Shown here: positions 37,360-46,445 of the stretch, piece after piece
Position numbering within the stretch: the stretch's first letter is position 1
Layout: each line of letters begins with the position of its first letter
Origin: Paraburkholderia phenoliruptrix
GTDB lineage: Bacteria > Pseudomonadota > Gammaproteobacteria > Burkholderiales > Burkholderiaceae
Length of the DNA stretch: 64,000 nt
Assembly (NCBI RefSeq): GCF_902859825.1
Contig: NZ_CADIKB010000018.1
Coordinates: forward strand, 56,060 to 120,059
Direction: 5' to 3'
Notes under the pieces: generated by a model
Database searches by the model: none
What the model was told of the DNA's origin: nothing
Seen by the model: only the letters and a program-made list of their open reading frames with translations
Made by a program: the position numbers and the translations under genes

Positions 37360-37591
37360 CTCCATAACCCTAAGAAGCGTCTTCGCGCGGAAAGTATCAA
37401 TCTGTTTCGCTGCATTACCCGCATTTTCCAACGGGCACCCGTGAGGGAAAGCGTGACGGGCCGGCGTCCGGAACGGAGGCGTTTCCGGTCGTCGGCCCGC
37501 GTAACGGCCTGTCACAAAGCGTCATGCTCGCCGTTGCCATTGCGCCACGCGGCGGACCGCGTGTCGGGCGAAGGCGCCGACGCTTCCATAA

Positions 37592-38095
37592 CTAGCTTAA
37601 CGTGGCGAGGATACTCCCTGCATCGCTTACTTCGAATTTGCCGGCAGCCTCGACGTTCAACGTCTTGACCACGCCGTCGTCGACAACCATCGCGTAGCGC
37701 TGGGAACGAATCCCCATGCCGCGCGCCGACAAATCCTGCTCGAGACCGAGCGCTCGGGTGAAAGCCGCACTGCCGTCCGCCATCATGCGCACCTTGCCCG
37801 AGGCGTGCAGATCGCGTCCCCACGCGCCCATCACGAACGCGTCGTTCACGGACACACACCAGATTTCGTCGACGCCGGCCGCGCGCAACTGCGCGGCGTG
37901 CTCGACATAACCCGGTACATGTTTGGCCGAACAGGTCGGCGTGAAGGCGCCGGGCAATCCGAAGATCACCACGCGCTTACCCGCCGTCTGCTCGCGCACG
38001 TGGAAGCTGTTAGGCCCGATCGTGCAGCCCGCCCGCTCGTCTTCGACATATTCGAAGAGCGTTGCGTCGGGCAGCTTGTCACCAGCTTGAATCAT
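37592..38095 (-). CDS. Peroxiredoxin (Prx5 subfamily)
   Basis: The 167-residue product has GLPGAFTPTCSAKHVPGYVEHAAQL, in which the Cys of PTCS is the peroxidatic residue, and VSVNDAFVMGAWG, both typical of the Prx5/PRX5-type family. No second fused glutaredoxin domain is present. It should reduce hydroperoxides with glutaredoxin or thioredoxin. Its place between ftsZ and lpxC is seen in other Burkholderiaceae. It has a gap on each side (233 bases to ftsZ), so it probably has its own promoter. Confidence 0.9.
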   Translation of the reverse strand: MIQAGDKLPDATLFEYVEDERAGCTIGPNSFHVREQTAGKRVVIFGLPGAFTPTCSAKHVPGYVEHAAQLRAAGVDEIWCVSVNDAFVMGAWGRDLHASGKVRMMADGSAAFTRALGLEQDLSARGMGIRSQRYAMVVDDGVVKTLNVEAAGKFEVSDAGSILATLS

Positions 38096-38328
38096 GCTCA
38101 GTCCTTTGCATCGATGCGAAGCATCGTTCGCACGTCATCGTGTCGCAGTGAATCGGCGACAGTTGCCCGATCCGCTTCGCGATTGCGAAGAGGGCACTTG
38201 TCCTTGCCGCGAATCCGACGATACGCGGCTTGTCTGCCGTTCACCCGCCACGCTCGTGCATTCGTCCGCCAACGCCTGAAATCCGGAAAAAACCCGGCGG
38301 CGCGGCAGCGAAAGCCTGCCCCGTGCGC

Positions 38329-39525
38329 TCAGTCCGCCTGCTTGCGCAGGAAAGCCGGAATGTCGTACGTGTCGACGCCCTTTTCCTGCAGCGCCTGCAC
38401 GTGCGAAGCCGCGGTGTCGCGCGACGTGCGCCACACAGCCGGCGTGTCGAGCGCGCCGTAGTCCGCGGTGCTCGCGTGCGACGGCGTGGCGTACGAAGCG
38501 TGCTGTGCGGCGATCGGCTGATTGTCGGTGCCGGTGCGCAGGAGCGTCATCGGTGCCGATTGCTGCTTCTTCGCCGCGCGGCCGAGACCCGTTGCCACGA
38601 CCGTCACGCGCAGCGCGTCGCCCATTGCGTCGTCGTACACCGCGCCGAAGATCACCGTGGCGTCTTCCGCTGCGTAGCTCTTGATCGTGTTCATCACTTC
38701 GCGCGTTTCCGACAGACGCAGCGAACGGCTCGACGTGATGTTGACCAGCACGCCGCGCGCGCCCGACAGGTCCACGCCTTCCAACAGCGGGCTGGCAACA
38801 GCCTGCTCGGCCGCGAGACGCGCGCGATCGACGCCGGCCACCGTGGCCGTGCCCATCATGGCCTTGCCCTGCTCGCCCATCACCGTTTTCACGTCTTCGA
38901 AGTCGACGTTCACCAGACCGTCGACGTTGATGATTTCCGCGATGCCGGCCACTGCGTTGTTCAGAACGTCGTCAGCGCACTGGAAGCACTTGTCCATCTC
39001 GGCGTCGTCGCCCATCACCTCGAACAGCTTGTCGTTCAGAACGACGATCAGCGAGTCGACGTGATCCTCCAGTTGCTGCGAACCGGCTTCTGCCACACGC
39101 ATGCGCTTGCCGCCTTCGAATTCGAACGGCTTGCTCACCACGCCAACAGTCAAGATACCCATTTCCTTGGCGATTTGCGCGACCACCGGCGCTGCGCCCG
39201 TGCCCGTGCCGCCGCCCATGCCGGCCGTGATGAAGACCATGTGCGCGCCGCGCAGTGCGTCGGCGATGCGCTCACGTGCTTCTTCCGCTGCGGCGCGGCC
39301 CATTTCCGGCTTGGCGCCGGCGCCCAAGCCCGTGTTGCCCAACTGGATCACCGCGGTGGCGCGCGAACGCGACAGAGCCTGCGCGTCCGTGTTCATCACG
39401 ATGAAGTCGACGCCTTGCACGCCCTTGTTGATCATGTGCTGAACGGCATTGCCGCCAGCGCCACCTACTCCGACCACCTTGATGATGGTGCCGTTCGTTT
39501 CGGTTTCCAGCATCTGGAATTCCAT
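38329..39525 (-). CDS. ftsZ: Cell-division GTPase FtsZ
   Basis: The 398-residue tubulin homologue forms the Z ring. The GTP-binding loop is GGGTGTGAAPVVA (about residues 107-119) and the T7 synergy loop is NVDFEDVKTVM. The C-terminal conserved peptide DTYDIPAFLRKQ, which binds FtsA and ZapD, is intact after a variable linker. The start is MEFQMLETETNG (39525). A 130-base gap separates it from ftsA, room for an extra promoter, as is usual for ftsZ. Confidence 0.97.
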   Translation of the reverse strand: MEFQMLETETNGTIIKVVGVGGAGGNAVQHMINKGVQGVDFIVMNTDAQALSRSRATAVIQLGNTGLGAGAKPEMGRAAAEEARERIADALRGAHMVFITAGMGGGTGTGAAPVVAQIAKEMGILTVGVVSKPFEFEGGKRMRVAEAGSQQLEDHVDSLIVVLNDKLFEVMGDDAEMDKCFQCADDVLNNAVAGIAEIINVDGLVNVDFEDVKTVMGEQGKAMMGTATVAGVDRARLAAEQAVASPLLEGVDLSGARGVLVNITSSRSLRLSETREVMNTIKSYAAEDATVIFGAVYDDAMGDALRVTVVATGLGRAAKKQQSAPMTLLRTGTDNQPIAAQHASYATPSHASTADYGALDTPAVWRTSRDTAASHVQALQEKGVDTYDIPAFLRKQAD

Positions 39526-39655
39526 GTTGCCTCCGTCAAGATAAAAAATTGCAGCCACTCGGCCGTTATTCGGCAGAAGATCGGGCAACCTTCTGTCGCG
39601 CGCCAGCCGCCGGCACCAGCGCGTATTTCTAAACCTGTTCGGTCACGCGAATTCG

Positions 39656-40888
39656 TTAGAAGTTGCCGAGGAACCAGTCCTTCATTCGCGTGAAGACTTG
39701 TCCCATCGACCCGGACTGCACCGCCACCTTGCGGCCGCGCATGCGTTGCGAGCGTCCTTCGACGAGCAGACCCATCGCCGTCGAATAGCGCGGGTTGCGC
39801 ACCACGTCCGCGAGACCGCCCGCGTATTCGGGCACCCCGATCCGCACCGGCTTCAGGAAAATGTCCTCACCCAGCTCGACCATGCCGAGCATCATCGACG
39901 CGCCGCCCGTCAGCACGACGCCGGAGCTCAGCAGTTCTTCGTAACCCGACTCGCGCACCACCTGCTGCACGAGCGAAAACAGTTCTTCCACGCGCGGCTC
40001 GATCACCGCGGCGAGCGCCTGGCGCGACAGCGTGCGCGGACCGCGCTCGCCGAGCCCCGGCACTTCGATCATTTCGTCAGGATCGGCGAGCGCCTGCTTG
40101 GCGATGCCGTAATCCACCTTGATGTCTTCCGCGTCCGGCGTCGGCGTGCGCAGGGCCATGGCGATGTCGCTCGTGATCTGGTCGCCGGCAATCGGAATCA
40201 CGGCCGTGTGGCGGATCGCGCCTTCGCTGAAAATCGCAATGTCCGTCGTGCCGCCGCCGATATCGACAAGCACCACGCCGAGCTCTTTTTCGTCTTCCGT
40301 CAGCACCGCGAGCGACGACGCAAGCGGCTGCAGAATCAGATCGTTCACTTCGAGCCCGCAGCGACGCACGCACTTCACGATGTTCTGCGCCGCGCTCACC
40401 GCGCCGGTGACGATATGCACCTTCACTTCGAGGCGGATGCCGCTCATGCCGATCGGCTCGCGCACATCCTCCTGACCGTCGATGATGAATTCCTGCGTGA
40501 GGATATGCAGCACCTGCTGGTCGGTCGGAATGTTGATCGCCTTCGCCGTTTCGATCACGCGCGCCACGTCGGCCTGCGTGACTTCCTTCTCCTTGATCGC
40601 CACCATGCCGCTCGAATTGAAGCTGCGAATGTGACTGCCGGCGATCCCGGTGAACACGTTCGTGATCTTGCAGTCGGCCATCAGCTCGGCTTCTTCGAGC
40701 GCGCGTTGAATGGACTGCACGGTGGCTTCGATGTTCACCACCACGCCTTTCTTGAGCCCCTTCGATTCGCTCTGGCCGAGGCCGATCACCTCGTAGTGAC
40801 CTTCGCCCTTCAGCTCGGCGACGATGGCCACGACCTTCGACGTCCCGATGTCGAGGGCGACCAGCAAGTCTTTATAGTCTTTACTCAT
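39656..40888 (-). CDS. ftsA: Cell-division protein FtsA
   Basis: The 410-residue actin-like protein anchors FtsZ to the membrane. It begins KDYKDLLVALDIGTSKVVAIVAEL (phosphate 1), with VLVDIGGGTTDIAIFSEG (phosphate 2) and GVVLTGGASMM (adenosine). The C-terminal amphipathic helix, FTRMKDWFLGNF, is the membrane-targeting tail. It lies between ftsQ (27-base gap) and ftsZ. Confidence 0.96.
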   Translation of the reverse strand: MSKDYKDLLVALDIGTSKVVAIVAELKGEGHYEVIGLGQSESKGLKKGVVVNIEATVQSIQRALEEAELMADCKITNVFTGIAGSHIRSFNSSGMVAIKEKEVTQADVARVIETAKAINIPTDQQVLHILTQEFIIDGQEDVREPIGMSGIRLEVKVHIVTGAVSAAQNIVKCVRRCGLEVNDLILQPLASSLAVLTEDEKELGVVLVDIGGGTTDIAIFSEGAIRHTAVIPIAGDQITSDIAMALRTPTPDAEDIKVDYGIAKQALADPDEMIEVPGLGERGPRTLSRQALAAVIEPRVEELFSLVQQVVRESGYEELLSSGVVLTGGASMMLGMVELGEDIFLKPVRIGVPEYAGGLADVVRNPRYSTAMGLLVEGRSQRMRGRKVAVQSGSMGQVFTRMKDWFLGNF

Positions 40889-40915
40889 AGCGTGCTCATT
40901 GCGTGTGATGTCCCT

Positions 40916-41668
40916 TTACTTCTTGCCCTTGTCGGGTTCGCTGATAAAGCGCATGCCAGCGGCACGAATCGCGAAACCGTTCGGATAGCGCAAGTCCGCA
41001 TACTCGATATCCTTTCCCCAACGTTGCGTCACCGCGCTCCAGGCCGCGGTCAGACGCTTGCTCCGATCGAGCAGCGTGTCCTGATTGCGTTCGCGCCCGA
41101 GTTCCACCTGCATGCCGTTCGACAGCTTCACCGTCCATGCGTAACGCGGCGACAGCGTCACTTCCTCCGGCGTGGCGTTCAGCGGTGCGAACCACTTCTG
41201 GAAGTCGTGATAGCGCGCGACCACTTCCTTCGCCGTGCCGTCCGGACCGTCGAACGCCGGCAAGTCTTCTTCGAGCTCGCCCTGATTCGCGGTGAAAAGC
41301 TCGCCGTCGACGCTCACCAGCTGGTCGCTGCCCCACGTGCCAAGCGGTTTGTACTCCTCCAGCGTGACAGCCAGCGCGTTCGGCCAGACCCGGCGCACGC
41401 TCGCGTGACGCACCCACGGCATCTGCTCGAACGCCTGGCGCGCGACGTCGAGATCCACCGTAAAAAAGTTGCCCTTCAGGCGACCCACCACGCCCGCGCG
41501 AACCGTCGGCGAATTGATGTGCTCGGTATCGCCGTCGATCTGTATCTCGCGCAGCGCGAAATTGGGGCGCTGGATCAGCCAGTAACCGCCCGCCGCCAGC
41601 AGCACGAGCACCAGCAACGCATGCAATGCGCTGGCGGCGAGATTGAGCTGGCGAACGTTATTCCACAT
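40916..41668 (-). CDS. ftsQ: Cell-division protein FtsQ
   Basis: The 250-residue bitopic protein has one membrane helix near the N-terminus (LNLAASALHALLVLVLLAAGGYWL). The POTRA domain follows (LREIQIDGDTEHINSPTVRAGV, then a beta domain with SVRRVWPNALAVTLEEYKPLGTW). It links FtsL/FtsB and the FtsWI synthase in the divisome. Its position between ddl and ftsA is canonical. Confidence 0.94.
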   Translation of the reverse strand: MWNNVRQLNLAASALHALLVLVLLAAGGYWLIQRPNFALREIQIDGDTEHINSPTVRAGVVGRLKGNFFTVDLDVARQAFEQMPWVRHASVRRVWPNALAVTLEEYKPLGTWGSDQLVSVDGELFTANQGELEEDLPAFDGPDGTAKEVVARYHDFQKWFAPLNATPEEVTLSPRYAWTVKLSNGMQVELGRERNQDTLLDRSKRLTAAWSAVTQRWGKDIEYADLRYPNGFAIRAAGMRFISEPDKGKK

Positions 41669-41718
41669 AGTGTTGCTTTCGGGGTGCCCCGCTTATTGCT
41701 TCGAACAGGTGCTGCTGA

Positions 41719-42660
41719 TTAATCCTTCAAAGTCAGCGCCAACACGCCGACCACCAGTTCCTGATAGCTGATGCCCACCGCGCGCGCCGCTTTCGGCGGC
41801 AGCGAATGGTCCGTCATGCCGGGCGCCGTATTCACTTCCAGGAAGTACGGATTGCCGTCGGCGTCGAGCATGAAATCCGCGCGGCCCCAGTCGGTGCAGC
41901 CGAGCACGTCGAACGCGCGGCGCGCCAGCCCTTTCATGCGCGTTTCTTCGGCTGGCGTCAGGCCGCAGGGAATCAGATACTGCGTGTCGTTCGCGATGTA
42001 CTTCGCGTGATAGTCGTAGAACTCGCCGGCCGGCACGATGCGGATCACGGGCAAGTCGAGATCGCCCGCGATGCACGCGGTGTATTCGCCGCCGCCCTCT
42101 ATGCTCTTCTCGACCACGACAATCCGGTCGTACTTCACCGCTTCGACGAGCGCCGCCGGCAACGCGTCCGCGCTCTTCACCTTGATCACCGCGACGCTCG
42201 AACCTTCGCTGGCCGGCTTCACGAAAAGCGGCAAACCGAGCTTCGCGACGATGTCTTTCGCGCGCGCTTCGTAGTCGTCGCCACGCATGATGGCTTCGAA
42301 CGGCGGCGTCGGAATGCCGAGTTGCTGCCACACGAGTTTCGTGCGGAATTTGTCGAGTCCGAGCGCCGAGCCGAGCACGCCGCTGCCGGTGTATTTGATG
42401 CCGTAGAAATCCAGCGCGCCCTGAATCTGGCCGTTTTCGCCGTACCCGCCGTGCAGCGCATTGAACGCGCGCACGAAGCCTTCGTCCTTCAGCGCGGCTA
42501 GCGGACGCTCGGCCGGATCGAACGGATGCGCGTCGACGCCGGCGTCGCGCAAACCTTGCAGCACGAGGCGCCCGGAATTGAGCGACACCTCACGCTCGGC
42601 CGAATTGCCGCCGAGCAACACTGCCACCTTGCCGAATTTGTTAGGGTCGATACTGCTCAT
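41719..42660 (-). CDS. ddl: D-alanine-D-alanine ligase Ddl
   Basis: The 313-residue ATP-grasp enzyme makes the D-Ala-D-Ala terminus of muropeptides. It has KVAVLLGGNSAEREVSLNSG at the N-terminus, LPLFVKPASEGSSVAVIKV (ATP-binding) and a C-terminal DADGNPYFLEVNTAPGMTDHSLPPKAA. The start is MSSIDPNKFG at 42660, with one base between it and the murC stop. This is the dcw copy (DdlB). Confidence 0.95.
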   Translation of the reverse strand: MSSIDPNKFGKVAVLLGGNSAEREVSLNSGRLVLQGLRDAGVDAHPFDPAERPLAALKDEGFVRAFNALHGGYGENGQIQGALDFYGIKYTGSGVLGSALGLDKFRTKLVWQQLGIPTPPFEAIMRGDDYEARAKDIVAKLGLPLFVKPASEGSSVAVIKVKSADALPAALVEAVKYDRIVVVEKSIEGGGEYTACIAGDLDLPVIRIVPAGEFYDYHAKYIANDTQYLIPCGLTPAEETRMKGLARRAFDVLGCTDWGRADFMLDADGNPYFLEVNTAPGMTDHSLPPKAARAVGISYQELVVGVLALTLKD

Positions 42661-42661
42661 C

Positions 42662-44065
42662 TCACACCTTCGTTTCCTGAGCGAGACGACCCGGCACACC
42701 GCCGATCGAACCCGCGCCCATCGTGATCACCACATCGCCGTCGCGCACCACTGCTGCGAGCGCGCCCGGCACTTCGTCCACCGTATCGACAAACACCGGC
42801 TCGACCTTGCCCGCAACGCGCAATGCGCGCGCGAGCGCACGGCCGTCCGCCGCGACGATCGGCGCTTCCCCCGCCGAATACACTTCGGTCAGCACGAGCG
42901 CGTCCACCGTCGAGAGCACCTTCACGAAGTCTTCGAAACAATCTCGCGTGCGCGTGAAGCGGTGCGGCTGGAACGCAAGCACGAGGCGCCGCCCCGGAAA
43001 CGCCCCGCGCGCCGCCGCGACCGTGGCCGCCATTTCCACCGGGTGATGACCGTAGTCGTCGACCAGCGTATAGGTGCCCGCCGCCTGGCCGTCGGCGATC
43101 ACGGACACTTCGCCGTAACGCTGAAAGCGCCGGCCGACGCCGTTGAAATCCGCCAGCGCTCGCTGGATATCGGCATCTTTCACTTCAAGTTCAGTCGCAA
43201 TGGCGATCGCGGCCAGCGCGTTCTGCACGTTGTGCTCGCCCGGCAGGTTCAGCGTGATGTCGAGCGGCGCAGCATCTTCGCGCATCGCCGTGAAATGCAT
43301 CTTGCCGTCGCGCGCTTGGACATTGACCGCGCGCACCTGCGCATCCGGCGCGAAGCCATAACGGATGATCGGCTTCGACACGAACGGCAGAATTTCCTTC
43401 ACATTCGGATCGTCGACGCACAACACGGCGATACCGTAAAACGGCAGACGGTGCGTGAATTCGATGAACGCCTGCTTGAGCCGCGCGAAGTCGTGCCCAT
43501 AGGTGTCCATATGATCGGCGTCGATGTTCGTGATGACCTCGATCACCGGGAACAGATTCAGGAACGATGCGTCGGACTCGTCCGCTTCCGCGACGATGAA
43601 GTCGCCCGTGCCGAGCCGCGCGTTCGCGCCGGCGCTGATGAGCCGTCCGCCGATCACGAAGGTCGGATCCAGGCCGCCCGCCGCCAGCACGCTCGCCACC
43701 AGCGAGGTCGTGGTGGTCTTGCCGTGCGTGCCGGCAATCGCAATGCCCTGCTTCAGGCGCATCAGTTCGGCGAGCATGACCGCGCGCGGCACGATCGGAA
43801 TGCGGCGGTGACGCGCGGCCAGCACTTCCGGGTTGTCGCTGCGCACTGCCGTGGAAACGACCACCGCATTCGCGCCTTCGATATTTTCCGCCGCATGGCC
43901 GATCGCAATGCGCGCGCCGAGCGCGGCGAGGCGATCGGTGACGGCGTTGCTCGACAGATCCGAGCCGCTCACCTGATAGCCGAGATTGACCAGCACCTCC
44001 GCGATGCCGCTCATGCCGACACCGCCGATGCCGACAAAATGAATATGTTTGACGATGTGTTTCAT
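42662..44065 (-). CDS. murC: UDP-N-acetylmuramate-L-alanine ligase MurC
   Basis: The 467-residue ligase attaches the first amino acid to UDP-MurNAc. It opens KHIHFVGIGGVGMSGIAEVL and has the ATP site GTHGKTTTTSLVASVL (about 108-123) and FIVAEADESDASFL. The C-terminal Mur ligase domain follows. The ATG at 44065 overlaps the murG stop by 4 bases. Confidence 0.97.
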   Translation of the reverse strand: MKHIVKHIHFVGIGGVGMSGIAEVLVNLGYQVSGSDLSSNAVTDRLAALGARIAIGHAAENIEGANAVVVSTAVRSDNPEVLAARHRRIPIVPRAVMLAELMRLKQGIAIAGTHGKTTTTSLVASVLAAGGLDPTFVIGGRLISAGANARLGTGDFIVAEADESDASFLNLFPVIEVITNIDADHMDTYGHDFARLKQAFIEFTHRLPFYGIAVLCVDDPNVKEILPFVSKPIIRYGFAPDAQVRAVNVQARDGKMHFTAMREDAAPLDITLNLPGEHNVQNALAAIAIATELEVKDADIQRALADFNGVGRRFQRYGEVSVIADGQAAGTYTLVDDYGHHPVEMAATVAAARGAFPGRRLVLAFQPHRFTRTRDCFEDFVKVLSTVDALVLTEVYSAGEAPIVAADGRALARALRVAGKVEPVFVDTVDEVPGALAAVVRDGDVVITMGAGSIGGVPGRLAQETKV

Positions 44066-45180
44066 TGCTTTCCTTCTGGGCTCGCGCCCGAAATCGAACC
44101 CGCCACGGTGGCGCAAATCTGCGCCACCTGTTCCGTGGCGTCGGGTTTCGCGAGCGAGCGCGAACGCTCTGCCATCTGCGCGAGACTTTCGCGCGTCAGG
44201 CTGCGCAACCAGTCGGCGAGTTTTTCCGCCGACAGATCGCGTTGCTGCACGACCAGCGCCGCGCCGTTGTCGGCGAGAAACGCTGCATTAGTGGTTTGAT
44301 GATCGTCCACCGCATAGGGGAACGGCACGAACAACGCGGCCACACCGACCGCTGAAATCTCCGACACCGTCATTGCGCCCGAGCGGCAGATCACGAGATC
44401 CGCGCGCGCGTAGGCGCTCGTCATGTCGTCGATGAACGGCACGAGCTGCACGTCCGCGCCCGCCTGCAGTCCCGCTGCCGCGTAGTTCTCGCGCAGCGCG
44501 TCGATATGCTTCGCGCCCGCCTGATGCACGATGCGCGGCCGTTCCTGCGGAGCGAGCAGCGCAACGGCGCGCGGCACGACTTCATTGAGGGCTGCCGCAC
44601 CCAGACTGCCGCCGACCACCAGCACATTCAGCGGACCGTTGCGTTCTGCATAGCGTGCTTTGGGCGCAATCGCGCGCGCAAGTTCCGCACGAATCGGATT
44701 GCCGGTCCATTCGCCGTGCGGCAGCGCGTTCGGAAACGCGACGAGCACGCGTTTGGCGAGCTTCGCGAGCACCTTGTTCGCGAGCCCCGCAATCGAATTC
44801 TGTTCGTGCAGGACGAGCGGACGTCCGCTCAATGCCGTCATGAGGCCGGCCGGAAATGTGATGTAGCCGCCCATGCCGAGCACCACGTCAGGCTTCACGC
44901 GACGCAGCACATTGAGGCTCTGCGTGCAGGCACGCAGCAGGTTCAGCGGCAGCATCAGCTTGGTCTTCAGGCCTTTGCCGCGGAGTCCGCCAAAGCGCAC
45001 GTACTCCATCGGAATGCCGTGCTTCGGCACGAGCGTGGCTTCCATGCCCGCCGGGTTGCCGAGCCAGATGACTTTCCAGCCCCACGCCTGCATCAGATGC
45101 GCGACCGCGAGCCCGGGGAACACGTGTCCCCCGGTGCCGCCGGCCATCACCATCAGCGTGCGTTGCTGGATGGAGGTCAT
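44062..45180 (-). CDS. murG: Lipid II-forming GlcNAc transferase MurG
   Basis: The 372-residue GT-B glycosyltransferase turns lipid I into lipid II. The N-terminal loops MAGGTGGHVFPGLAVAH and GMGGYITFPAGL are the lipid-binding G loops; VVGGSLGAAALNEVVP and CRSGAMTVSEISAVGVAALFVPFPYAVDDHQTTNA mark the UDP-GlcNAc side. It overlaps ftsW and murC by 4 bases each. Confidence 0.96.
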   Translation of the reverse strand: MTSIQQRTLMVMAGGTGGHVFPGLAVAHLMQAWGWKVIWLGNPAGMEATLVPKHGIPMEYVRFGGLRGKGLKTKLMLPLNLLRACTQSLNVLRRVKPDVVLGMGGYITFPAGLMTALSGRPLVLHEQNSIAGLANKVLAKLAKRVLVAFPNALPHGEWTGNPIRAELARAIAPKARYAERNGPLNVLVVGGSLGAAALNEVVPRAVALLAPQERPRIVHQAGAKHIDALRENYAAAGLQAGADVQLVPFIDDMTSAYARADLVICRSGAMTVSEISAVGVAALFVPFPYAVDDHQTTNAAFLADNGAALVVQQRDLSAEKLADWLRSLTRESLAQMAERSRSLAKPDATEQVAQICATVAGSISGASPEGKQ

Positions 45181-46445
45181 ACTTTTCCTCCGCGCATGAG
45201 CACCCGGTTTTCGTAATCGACGCGCATCAGCACCGCCACCGCCACGCAGTTGAGCAGAATGCCCGAGCCGCCGTAACTGACGAGCGGCAACGTCAAACCT
45301 TTAGTGGGCAGCAAGCCGAGATTCACGCCCATATTGATAAACGTCTGCGCGCCGAACCAGATGCCGATGCCTTTCGCGACCAGACCCGCGAACGTGCGGT
45401 CGAGCGCGAGCGCCTGACGGCCGATCTCGAAGGAGCGGCGCACGATCCAGTAGAACATCAGGATCACGACGAGCACGCCGACAAAGCCGAGCTCCTCGCC
45501 GATCACCGCCAGGATGAAGTCGGTGTGCGCTTCGGGCAGATAGTTGAGCTTCTCGACGCTGCCGCCGAGCCCCACGCCGAACCATTCGCCGCGGCCAAAG
45601 GCGATCAGCGAGTGCGTCAATTGATACGCCTTGCCCTGCGCGTAGCGGTCGTCCCACGGATCGAGGTACGCGAAGATCCGCTCGCGCCGCCACGGCGACG
45701 CCCACACGAGCAGGGTGAACGTGCCGACCGCGGTGGCGACGAGGCCGCCAAACAGCTTGCCGTTCACGCCGCCGAGAAAGAGCAGCCCCATCGCGATCGC
45801 GGCGATCACCATGAAAGCGCCCATGTCCGGCTCGAGCAGCAGCAATGCGCCGACGAAGCCAACCGCCATCGCCATCGGCAGAAAGCCTTTGGCGAAGCTG
45901 TGCATGTATTCCTGCTTGCGCACGGTGTAGTTCGCCGCATAGATCGTCACCGCGAGCTTCATGATTTCCGACGGCTGCATGTTCGTGATGCCGAGCGGAA
46001 TCCAGCGGCGCGCGCCGTTCACGCCCTTGCCGACGTGCGGAATCAGCACGATCACGAGCGCCGCGAGCGCGATCAGGAAGAGCTTCGGCGCGTATTTGTC
46101 CCACGTCGAAATGGGAATACGGAACGACACCACGCCGACCACCGCGCCCATGATCACGAAAATGATCTGACGCACGAGGAACGCGTAGTCGCGATACGAC
46201 GCGTACTTCGGCGAATCGGGCATCGCAATGGACGCCGAGTACACCATCACGACGCCGAGCCCGAGCAGCGCGACGACAACCCACAGCAGCGAGTGGTCGT
46301 AGTCGAGCATGCGCGAGCGCAGCGGCCGCACACCGTTGACAGCGCTCGCGAGACCGCTGGCGCCCGTGCGGCCGCCGGCGCGTGCGGCGCCCGCCGTCTC
46401 GCCCGAGCCGCCCGCGCGTGAACCGAAGCGTTCCGACCAGCTCAT
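45177..46445 (-). CDS. ftsW: SEDS peptidoglycan polymerase FtsW
   Basis: The 422-residue SEDS protein has about ten membrane helices. The glycosyltransferase-critical region is in the C-terminal half: FILAVIGEELGFVGVLVVILMF with the conserved Asp/Glu and FINMGVNLGLLPTKGLTLPLVSYGGSG. It works with FtsI in septal wall synthesis. The start is MSWSERFGS (46445); its first 60 residues are a Gly/Ala-rich cytoplasmic tail. It overlaps murD and murG by 4 bases. Confidence 0.95.
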   Translation of the reverse strand: MSWSERFGSRAGGSGETAGAARAGGRTGASGLASAVNGVRPLRSRMLDYDHSLLWVVVALLGLGVVMVYSASIAMPDSPKYASYRDYAFLVRQIIFVIMGAVVGVVSFRIPISTWDKYAPKLFLIALAALVIVLIPHVGKGVNGARRWIPLGITNMQPSEIMKLAVTIYAANYTVRKQEYMHSFAKGFLPMAMAVGFVGALLLLEPDMGAFMVIAAIAMGLLFLGGVNGKLFGGLVATAVGTFTLLVWASPWRRERIFAYLDPWDDRYAQGKAYQLTHSLIAFGRGEWFGVGLGGSVEKLNYLPEAHTDFILAVIGEELGFVGVLVVILMFYWIVRRSFEIGRQALALDRTFAGLVAKGIGIWFGAQTFINMGVNLGLLPTKGLTLPLVSYGGSGILLNCVAVAVLMRVDYENRVLMRGGKV

